This document shows, piece after piece, positions 1 to 5,912 of a stretch of DNA of 7,873 nt. The notes beneath the pieces were generated by a model. That model was given only the letters and a program-made list of their open reading frames with translations. It was not told the origin of the DNA and made no database searches. The position numbers and the translations under genes were made by a program. The stretch covers positions 1 through 7,873 of the forward strand of contig CAZOKO010000110.1 in assembly GCA_964580455.1 (NCBI GenBank), given 5' to 3'. This DNA is from CAZOKO01 sp964580455. GTDB taxonomy: Bacteria > Desulfobacterota > WTBG01. Position 1 is the first letter of the stretch. Every line of letters begins with the position of its first letter.

Positions 1-70
1 TACTCTTTTTGCTTAATCTGTTGCGTAAAATATGTTAAGTTGCGGAACTGCTGGCAGCAGAATAAACGGC

Positions 71-99
71 TTGCTTTATAGAGAAACCAAAGTTATAAT
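71..99 (+). promoter_or_regulatory. Candidate sigma-70 promoter of the LysM-protein gene
   Basis: A perfect -10 box TATAAT (94-99) stands 17 nt after a weak -35 box TTGCTT (71-76). Transcription would begin near 106 and leave a leader of about 67 nt before the chosen ATG at 173. A second TATAAT (148-153) lies closer to the gene but has no recognisable -35 partner, so it is the weaker candidate. Nothing coding is visible in the first 166 bases. The short symmetrical CTGCTG-G-CAGCAG (48-60) just upstream could be an operator, but only its symmetry suggests this. Confidence 0.45.
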
Positions 100-118
100 T
101 GCAAAATAAATTTTTAAA

Positions 119-134
119 CTCTGCGATTTCTGTG
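119..134 (+). repeat. Decayed copy of the CTCYGCG dispersed repeat in the LysM-gene leader
   Basis: CTCTGCGATTTCTGTG resembles the element upstream of mutS2, whose leftward strand reads CTCCGCGATCTCTTCGG (5637-5621). The first 13 positions agree at 11. The element reads towards the downstream gene in both places. Here the GGTGA end is degraded (TTTGA follows), and the gene uses a separate AGGAG ribosome site. With only one clear partner in the window, the relationship is an inference. Confidence 0.4.
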
Positions 135-172
135 TTTGATAGTTACATATAATTTAAGAAAAGGAGATGAAG

Positions 173-1993
173 ATGAATAGAAGAATAGTCATTTCACTTA
201 TCTCTTTAGTATTCTGCTTGTTTGTGTGTTTAGTTGGAGTATATTCAGAAGAGACAAGCAAAACAGGAACTATTTCTTTCACTAAGAATGTAGTAGTTAA
301 AAAGTATAAGATGGGAGAGGTGAAGGCAGAACCTTATGCGGTTGGGGAAAAAGATAATTTGTGGAAAATCCTCACCAATAAATTTGGAATCAAGGATAGA
401 CAGTTCTATTTCTTTTGCAGAATAACAAAAAGTTTGAATCCTGACCTTAAGAATGCTCATAAGATTGTTCCCAATCAAATATTGCTTATCCCATTTCAAT
501 ATATTGCTCATTTTAATATTTCAGAAGAAGAGATCCGGTCGGCATTGCTTAAGGTCGTTTCCACTCAACTGTCTCAGATACCAACTGAAGAATATACCTT
601 CTCAAAGGGAGAACACATAGCCCAGGTGCTGCGGGATATGTACTACGTTCCTGATGATATAATCTTTAACAAGTATCTTAACCTGGTAAAAAAGTTAAAT
701 CCTGGCCTGGAGGATATTAATCTGGTAAAACCTGATCAGAAGATTATTCTACCTTCCTTTGCCTCATATCCGCTACCTCCTGAAGAAGAGACTTTAGCAG
801 AGAAAGCTAAGACAGAAGAATTGCCTGCTACAGAAGAAATATTAGATGAGAAAGAGGCAGAATCGGTTTATGTAGATCCCCGTTTCAGAGAAATACCCAG
901 GCTGATTTCTGGTAGTAAGACTTCATACATGCAATCTATGGCTTCAATAACTGATGTTTTGCAGGGTAAACTGAGTAGTTCTGGGGAATTTGCCATACCG
1001 TTAATAAAAGAAGGTCAAATAACTATAGATGCTAATGAATTTCCAGTTCTGCAACTTACAGATAATAAAAAGATAATTTTAAGTTATGGTGATGAACTTC
1101 CCGGCGGATTAGAAAATCTGCTTCAATTGAAGCAGGATGATTTCGAGGTAGTCACTTTTAAAGAAAACGAAAAAATGGAATCGGTTTTAGATAAACTGCT
1201 TGATGCAGCAGGCTATTACTCTGTGGATAAAAGCAAAAATCCTTTAGTGATCGGTGACAAGATCCAGTTTGAAATTGCAGGAGACTGGATTATATATGCA
1301 GATGAACTCCTTGAGGATATCATGGTAGTGAATTTAATTGAAAAGAAAAGTCGTCCAATAAATTCACATTTGAAAGATTACATTCAAACTCACGGAGTTA
1401 ACCTTATTGATTTATATATGATGAGCAAAGGTGAGCAGGAAGGGATAAGTTCTTCTCAAAAAACTGTTGAATCCAGTTATCATCCTGAAGATATACCTGT
1501 TATAGATGCCTCGGATGGTGAAGTTCTTGTGGATTCACTGCTTGCTCTTCTGGGACAGAATTATGAAAAGAATTTTAAGGTCAAGGTATTTCAGGAAGAG
1601 TCTGAGGGATTTGATATTGAGGTAATGGCAAATCGGTATTTTGAGAGGGGAGGGAAGGAGCATATTATTAGTTTCCATACAATTCCAGATAAGCTGATAG
1701 AATTGATAACAGAGCAGGAAAATCGATTCTTTGGCATATCACTGCCATCAGGAGATCCATTTGCAGTGATTAAAAGCCTTCTTGATTTTTTACATGTTGG
1801 TTATGATTATCCACGACCCAGGTTTTCTAATGTTGTAGATGGTAAGGGGTTAGAATTGATTATCCCTGGTATCCTTATCAAGCAGGATGAAAAGGAGAGC
1901 ATTTTATTAACCTCTTTGGAGTTAGAATTAGAAGTTTATCAGTGGTTAATGGAAGAGAAGGTGAAGGTGGTGCGTCTTAAGGTTTCTTCCTGA
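173..1993 (+). CDS. Exported protein with two LysM domains and a long uncharacterised C-terminal region
   Basis: Probably a periplasmic or envelope-bound peptidoglycan-binding protein of 606 residues; no enzymatic domain is recognisable. The ATG at 173 is preferred to the one at 167 because AAGGAG (161-166) touches the first but sits 6 nt before the second. The N-terminus MNRR, a hydrophobic stretch to about residue 24 and a V-Y-S/E site form a Sec signal peptide. The two cysteines in that stretch do not make a convincing lipobox. LysM-like segment 1 covers about 55-107 (NLWKIL near its start, NPDL and IVPNQILLIP at its end). Segment 2 covers about 141-194 (HIAQVL, LNPGL, VKPDQKIILP). A Glu/Pro-rich linker follows (about 203-230). 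The remaining ~370 residues, with conspicuous phrases such as GEFAIPL and KKIILSYGDELP, I cannot assign. They seem to hold three loose repeats (around 324-375, 444-500 and 522-575). Converges on mltB with a 52-nt gap and no clear terminator between them. A scaffolding or wall-anchoring role is inferred from LysM alone. Confidence 0.85.
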   Translation: MNRRIVISLISLVFCLFVCLVGVYSEETSKTGTISFTKNVVVKKYKMGEVKAEPYAVGEKDNLWKILTNKFGIKDRQFYFFCRITKSLNPDLKNAHKIVPNQILLIPFQYIAHFNISEEEIRSALLKVVSTQLSQIPTEEYTFSKGEHIAQVLRDMYYVPDDIIFNKYLNLVKKLNPGLEDINLVKPDQKIILPSFASYPLPPEEETLAEKAKTEELPATEEILDEKEAESVYVDPRFREIPRLISGSKTSYMQSMASITDVLQGKLSSSGEFAIPLIKEGQITIDANEFPVLQLTDNKKIILSYGDELPGGLENLLQLKQDDFEVVTFKENEKMESVLDKLLDAAGYYSVDKSKNPLVIGDKIQFEIAGDWIIYADELLEDIMVVNLIEKKSRPINSHLKDYIQTHGVNLIDLYMMSKGEQEGISSSQKTVESSYHPEDIPVIDASDGEVLVDSLLALLGQNYEKNFKVKVFQEESEGFDIEVMANRYFERGGKEHIISFHTIPDKLIELITEQENRFFGISLPSGDPFAVIKSLLDFLHVGYDYPRPRFSNVVDGKGLELIIPGILIKQDEKESILLTSLELELEVYQWLMEEKVKVVRLKVSS

Positions 1994-2045
1994 TGAGAAT
2001 TCCAACATAATTCAGGATAAACTCAGTTTAAGATAAGTTCTATAT

Positions 2046-2948
2046 TTAGCTGCTGATTTTTTTAGATAGTTTCAGCACGGTATCTACGTAAGGTGTGCTG
2101 TTGTTGTATCTCCGAATAACTGATCTTTTCCTCTTATCTGACAGGCCGTTTTTCCAACCGTTTTCTTTGAGATAATTGGCAACACTTACCATAGAGTCAT
2201 ACCTGTTAAATAACCTTACCTTCTGGTCGTTGTTACCATCCAGTGCATATCTTAAATAGCTGGATGGAAGGAATTGAGCTATTCCAAAAGCACCTGCCCA
2301 TGAACCCTTGATCTGAAAAACATCAATTTTTTCCTGTTCGGCAATAGTGAGCAGATGTTTCAGTTCACGATATGCCCATTTTGATTTTTTGTGAGCCCTT
2401 GTGCTGATTTTTTCGAAGCTGAGATGGGGGTAGCGTTCTTTGAGGTTATTGTAAGTGTCTTCTAGAATCTCTGATTCTGCGGCCAGGGATAGAGTGCTGA
2501 AGACATTAAATATTATGTTTTTACCTGTTTGTTTCCCAAATGAAGATTCGATGAAGAGAATAGAAACAACAATCTCTTTTTCTACTTTAAACTGTTTTTC
2601 GACTTCATTGAGAAAGGGTAATTCCTTATCGAGAAATCTTTTGGCATGTTTAATTGACTGGTTATTGAGGAAGCGGGAGTAGTTAAATTTAATATTCCTG
2701 TTGATGAGATTGATAGCTAACACCTTTTTTAGGTACTTTACCCTGGAATCAGTAAATATTTTCCGAAGATGTGTTTTGTCAAACCCGTCGCTTACAAGCT
2801 TATCGATGAGGGAGGAGTACCTTTGAGATTGTTCATCTAGCAGAATGGGTTCTTCAGATTCGTTTTTGATAGTGGGGTGTGTAGTGACTGTTACGAGAAT
2901 GGAGAAGGAGATAGTTATAATTGTTATGATGAGTTTTTTATAAATCAT
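2046..2948 (-). CDS. mltB: MltB-type lytic murein transglycosylase (GH103-like)
   Basis: Cleaves the MurNAc-GlcNAc bond of peptidoglycan with formation of 1,6-anhydro-MurNAc, acting in the periplasm. The 300-residue protein starts MIYKKL and has a hydrophobic segment to about residue 22, a signal peptide or membrane anchor without a lipobox cysteine (E. coli MltB is a lipoprotein). Family landmarks are the catalytic glutamate E134 in IESSFG, the block GSWAGAFGIAQFLPSS (215-230), the D251..SVANYLKENGW stretch and the late YNNSTPYVD motif. These match E. coli MltB in order (ETRWG, GSYAGAMGYGQFMPSS, SVANYFKAHGW, YNHST). It is shorter than E. coli MltB (about 360). An in-frame TTG at 2972 would add eight residues before the hydrophobic stretch, but it has no ribosome site. 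The ATG at 2948 follows GGTGAT (2963-2958) by 9 nt, so I chose it. It lies 176 nt downstream of mutS2 on the same strand and may be co-transcribed. Confidence 0.9.
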   Translation of the reverse strand: MIYKKLIITIITISFSILVTVTTHPTIKNESEEPILLDEQSQRYSSLIDKLVSDGFDKTHLRKIFTDSRVKYLKKVLAINLINRNIKFNYSRFLNNQSIKHAKRFLDKELPFLNEVEKQFKVEKEIVVSILFIESSFGKQTGKNIIFNVFSTLSLAAESEILEDTYNNLKERYPHLSFEKISTRAHKKSKWAYRELKHLLTIAEQEKIDVFQIKGSWAGAFGIAQFLPSSYLRYALDGNNDQKVRLFNRYDSMVSVANYLKENGWKNGLSDKRKRSVIRRYNNSTPYVDTVLKLSKKISS

Positions 2949-2957
2949 TGGACATCT

Positions 2958-2993
2958 ATCACCCTTTGACAAAGAGGGATTTAGGGGGATTTA
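2958..2993 (-). repeat. GGGGGATTT-type dispersed palindromic repeat forming the mltB ribosome site
   Basis: The plus strand reads CACCCTTTGACAAAGAGGGA and then TTTAGGGGGATTTA. The core CTTTG-A-CAAAG (2964-2974) is a perfect inverted repeat with imperfect CCC/GGG flanks. From memory, closely related sequences (CCCTTTG..CAAAGGGGGATTTAGGGGGATT) recur between genes in many bacterial genomes. On the mltB strand the repeat ends in AAAGGGTGAT, which is the gene's Shine-Dalgarno sequence. Only one copy lies in this window, so its repeat status rests on recognition, not on a count. Confidence 0.5.
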
Positions 2994-2999
2994 CTAAAG

Positions 3000-3124
3000 A
3001 GAGATGCAAGCAATTAAATGCCGCTCGAAATAAATCCTTTTCACCCTAACTTATATAATATGCATATCGACAAAATAGGGTTTATTCTTTAGCGGGAAGT
3101 AGCAGCTTTGATGGGAACTAATAC
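3000..3124. other. mutS2-mltB spacer with only a weak promoter candidate
   Basis: No open reading frame or terminator is evident after mutS2. Reading leftward, an AT-rich stretch gives a possible -10 (TATAAG, 3055-3050, or TATTAT, 3060-3055) with no acceptable -35. The perfect palindrome ATATGCATAT (3058-3067) overlaps it, and ACCCTA (3043-3048) and TAGGGT (3076-3081) flank it as inverted 6-mers. This may be a regulatory site in front of mltB. It may equally be AT-rich chance, with mltB transcribed from the mutS2 promoter. Confidence 0.25.
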
Positions 3125-5611
3125 TCAGACTGTTTGATGTGGCTTTTTGGAGGTGTCCTTAGGGGTAAACTGTATCTCTACCTGGGTGACTCCTGCTCCG
3201 CCTCTGGATTGCTCGTCGGACCCAAAGGTTTTGACATAGCTGTGATCTTTTAAATGTTTTCTGATAGCTTCTTTTAATCTCCCCGTTCCCAGTCCGTGGA
3301 TAATTTCAATCCTTTCCAGTCCCCTGATAAGGGCATGATCAATTGTCCTGTCCACAATCGGAAGGGCTTCATCGACAGTCATTCCGATAACATTGATTTC
3401 GTGAATGACTTCTCCCTCCAGAATAATATGGGCATGATGGTCTTTTTCTGGAGGTTGTTTTGTAAGTGAAGAGGATTTGTCCTCATGTGCCCCTTTTTCT
3501 TTAATGTATTCGATAGAGTCAAAATGGGTCTTGATCTTCATTTCTCCAACCAGAATCTCAGCCTTCTTTAAGTCAGGGTCTACCTTTTGAACTACACCTT
3601 CCTGGTTGAAATTTAGTAATTTTACAGTCTGACCTGCCTTTAATTCTTCAATGACTTTCCTTTCTTCCTTTGGTAGGGGGATGTGTGATCTCCATTCCTT
3701 TTTGACTTCTCTTAAAGCTCTATTAGTTTTTTTGAATGTATGTTGTTCTTTTGCTTTTGCTTCCTTGCCGATTTTTTCTAATTTAGATTCTGCTTCCTTC
3801 AAATATTGTTTAAATTTGTTTTCGTACTCACTCAGTAGTTTTACTTTCCTTGCTTTAATGGTTTTCAGGAGAGATTCTGCAGAATTTTCATGGATTGATA
3901 CTTTTTCTCTCAATTTTGTGATTTCATTTTTCTTTTCTGCTACTACTCTCTGACTTTCCTCTAATCCTTTTATTAGTTCAAGGAAATGCTTGTCTTTTTC
4001 TTCAAGGTAGTTGCTGGCGTTATCTAATATGTCCGTAGACAACCCAAGGTTTCTGGCAATAGCCAGGGCATTGCTTAGGCCAGGCATTCCATAAACCAGA
4101 TTGTAGGTAGGTTTCAATGTAGCAGGGTCAAATTCCACCGAAATATTTTCTACGTCTTCATGCAGATAAGCATAGGTCTTAAGAAGGGTTAGATGGGAAG
4201 TGATGACGATTGACGATTTATGTTCCCTTAAATAGTCCAGGATAGCCAGTCCAAGGGAGGCGCCTTCAGAAGGGTCTGTACTGGAGCCTAATTCATCTAT
4301 TAAAACCAGTGATCTGTCATCAGCTTCTTTTACAATTTGATCCAGCCTGCGAATGTGAGCAGAAAAGGTACTCAGGCTCTCTTCTATGTTTTGTTCATCA
4401 CCAATATCGGCGAAGATGGAGTGAAAAACGGTCAGGGTACTTCCTTCTTTTACGGGAATGTGCATGCCTGCCTGGGCCATCAGTGATAGAATGCCGAGTG
4501 TTTTCAAGGTGACTGTTTTACCCCCTGCATTTGCTCCAGTTATAATAAGGGTTTTGATTCCTCTGCCCATATGGATAGTGATTGGTACAACCTGAGGTGC
4601 ATCGAATATGAAGCGCCCTGCTTTTTCTGGGGCTTCTTTCGGAGAATCTGGGGAGGCTGGAGCCAGTTCAAAACGAGCCAGCAGGATGGGGTGTTTGCAG
4701 GAATTAAGTTCAATGCGTCCTTCCTCATTCAGGATAGGCTCGCAGGCATTGAGTGCTGTACTGAATTTTGCTTTAGCGTAAATGATGTCCAGCTTCTCCA
4801 GAAGGGAAAGATTGAATAATATTTCAGCCTTCTTTTCTCTCACCTGTTTTGTGAGATTAATTAAAATCCTCACTTCTTCACGGAGCTCTTCTCTTCTGAG
4901 GATTTGCAGTTCATTATTGAGATTGACTACAGAGAGGGGTTCAATGAAATAGGTTGCCTTGCTGTGTGACTGGTCATGAACTACACCGGGAATGTATCCT
5001 TTGCAGTCAATTTTGACGGGGAGAACAAATCTTCCATTTCTAATGGTGATAAGTTGTTCCTGAAAGATAAAACTGAAATTTTCCCTGAAGAGCAACTCCT
5101 CCAGAATGTTATTAATGTCAAGCCTTAAGTGTTTAATGTTTTGACGTAATGTTTTAAGTTCCTGACTTGCAGTGTCCAGAATCTCACCCTGGTTGCCAAT
5201 CGTCTTTTTAATGGCGTTTTCAAGTTCTTTAAGGGGAATGGTCTTGCTGGTAGTATTCTTTAGTGATGAGTATTTAGAAGAGGTAGTTTTGAAAAAAGTT
5301 TTGATTTTTCTTCCTGTTTCCAGTGTACTGCGTATTTCTTGAAACTGTTGTGGTTCCAGATAAAATTCCTCTACTCTGGTTCGATGTATCAGATTTTCTA
5401 TGTCTTTGATGCCGTGAATGGGAATTTCATCATAAATACTCAAGATCTCTTTCATTTCGGTAACTTCAGTAAGGAGGGTTTTTATTTCATGGAGATTGTT
5501 CAGAGGAGCGAGACGTTCACAGAGCTTATTGCCTTGAGGAGATGTAACGTATTGCTTCAGGAATGCAAGAATCTTATCAAATTCTAAAACAGTAAATGTG
5601 TGTTTATCCAT
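3125..5611 (-). CDS. mutS2: MutS2 family ATPase with C-terminal Smr domain
   Basis: A cytoplasmic MutS-like ATPase. The family is linked to suppression of homologous recombination and, in Firmicutes, to splitting or rescue of collided ribosomes; it lacks the mismatch-recognition domain of MutS. The 828-residue product (usual length about 780-790) shows an N-terminal core and lever, then Walker A GANAGGKT (359-366), the signature region DIGDEQNIEESLSTFSAH (402-419), Walker B LVLIDELGSSTDP (435-447) and TSHL (471-474). A charged coiled coil spans about 540-640, a KOW-like segment about 658-702, and the Smr domain about 738-813 with HGLGTG (772-777) and GGAGVT. The usual LDLR/LDLHG motif at the Smr start is replaced by INVIG (739-743), so the nuclease-linked acidic and basic residues are absent. 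The start MDKHTF is set by GGTGA (5622-5618) 6 nt upstream of ATG. No convincing promoter is visible; TATAGT near 5697-5692 is a possible -10. Confidence 0.96.
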   Translation of the reverse strand: MDKHTFTVLEFDKILAFLKQYVTSPQGNKLCERLAPLNNLHEIKTLLTEVTEMKEILSIYDEIPIHGIKDIENLIHRTRVEEFYLEPQQFQEIRSTLETGRKIKTFFKTTSSKYSSLKNTTSKTIPLKELENAIKKTIGNQGEILDTASQELKTLRQNIKHLRLDINNILEELLFRENFSFIFQEQLITIRNGRFVLPVKIDCKGYIPGVVHDQSHSKATYFIEPLSVVNLNNELQILRREELREEVRILINLTKQVREKKAEILFNLSLLEKLDIIYAKAKFSTALNACEPILNEEGRIELNSCKHPILLARFELAPASPDSPKEAPEKAGRFIFDAPQVVPITIHMGRGIKTLIITGANAGGKTVTLKTLGILSLMAQAGMHIPVKEGSTLTVFHSIFADIGDEQNIEESLSTFSAHIRRLDQIVKEADDRSLVLIDELGSSTDPSEGASLGLAILDYLREHKSSIVITSHLTLLKTYAYLHEDVENISVEFDPATLKPTYNLVYGMPGLSNALAIARNLGLSTDILDNASNYLEEKDKHFLELIKGLEESQRVVAEKKNEITKLREKVSIHENSAESLLKTIKARKVKLLSEYENKFKQYLKEAESKLEKIGKEAKAKEQHTFKKTNRALREVKKEWRSHIPLPKEERKVIEELKAGQTVKLLNFNQEGVVQKVDPDLKKAEILVGEMKIKTHFDSIEYIKEKGAHEDKSSSLTKQPPEKDHHAHIILEGEVIHEINVIGMTVDEALPIVDRTIDHALIRGLERIEIIHGLGTGRLKEAIRKHLKDHSYVKTFGSDEQSRGGAGVTQVEIQFTPKDTSKKPHQTV

Positions 5612-5617
5612 ACTTAT

Positions 5618-5651
5618 TCACCGAAGAGATCGCGGAGTACGCGGAGAAGAT
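5618..5651 (-). repeat. CTCCGCG dispersed repeat forming the mutS2 ribosome site
   Basis: On the mutS2 strand this reads TCTTCTCCGCGTACTCCGCG followed by ATCTCTTCGGTGAA. It is two tandem CTCCGCG units followed by a diverged third unit, CTCTTCGG. Such CTCTGCG(T/A)-type tandem motifs ending in GGTGAA are, from memory, common dispersed intergenic elements in several phyla. Its terminal GGTGA (5622-5618) lies 6 nt before the mutS2 ATG, an ideal Shine-Dalgarno position. The GC-rich motif contrasts sharply with the AT-rich spacer around it. Confidence 0.55.
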
Positions 5652-5761
5652 CTTAAGTTAACTACATATCAGCTTTTAGCCATCATTTTACTATAGTTTT
5701 AATGGATATAAAAGACTTTTTCATTCTCTCATTCATTTCTTTAAATTGTATCTGCTGAAGC

Positions 5762-5786
5762 AAAAAAGCCGTTGATCACGGCTTTT
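5762..5786 (-). terminator. Intrinsic terminator of the BciB-like gene
   Basis: AAAAGCCGT (5764-5772) and ACGGCTTTT (5778-5786) form a perfect 9-bp stem around a 5-nt loop (TGATC). Read leftward, the hairpin ends in a run of six T, about 125 nt after the BciB-like stop codon. It separates that gene from mutS2. The plus-strand reading also ends in TTTT, so it may be partly bidirectional, but no rightward gene feeds into it here. Confidence 0.8.
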
Positions 5787-5912
5787 GCATAGCTCTTACA
5801 TAACGCTGGGTTAAAGTAAATGGAACATATGTGCAATTAAAAGTTTTATTTTTTTGTTCTACTCCTTTTTTGTTATTTAAAGATTTCACATAATAAACAG
5901 AAAGTCCCACTT

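Larger units (their letters stand above)
5612..5912. other. Intergenic region between the BciB-like gene and mutS2
   Basis: About 300 bases with no supportable gene. From right to left it holds an AT-rich stretch with a poor bulged hairpin just past the BciB-like stop codon, the intrinsic terminator at 5762-5786, an AT-rich zone where the mutS2 promoter should lie, and the CTCCGCG repeat that touches mutS2. A leftward ATG near 5735 opens a 17-codon frame that begins like a signal sequence (MKKSFISIK) and stops at once. I do not count it as a gene. Confidence 0.6.

Noticed and set aside
48..60. CTGCTG-G-CAGCAG symmetry as an operator or terminator
   Set aside because: The spacer of one base cannot form a hairpin loop, no T run follows, and a single short symmetrical site is weak evidence for an operator.
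245..511. Leftward open frame of 88 codons inside the LysM gene
   Set aside because: It lies wholly opposite a gene with signal peptide and LysM motifs, has no ribosome site and no recognisable protein features.
1994..2045. Bidirectional terminator between the convergent LysM and mltB genes
   Set aside because: Only 5-bp AT-rich inverted matches (such as AAACT-C-AGTTT and GAATT..AATTC) are present, too weak for a stem, and there is no T run.
3651..5587. Several rightward frames (for example 3651-3953, 4309-4512, 4571-4819, 5339-5587) and a leftward 62-codon frame inside mutS2
   Set aside because: All are shadows of mutS2, whose full set of motifs is intact in one frame.
5684..5737. 17-codon leftward frame starting MNERMKKSFISIK in the mutS2 leader, as a leader peptide or gene remnant
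   Set aside because: It has no strong ribosome site, ends immediately, and does not continue as a hydrophobic signal segment in any frame.
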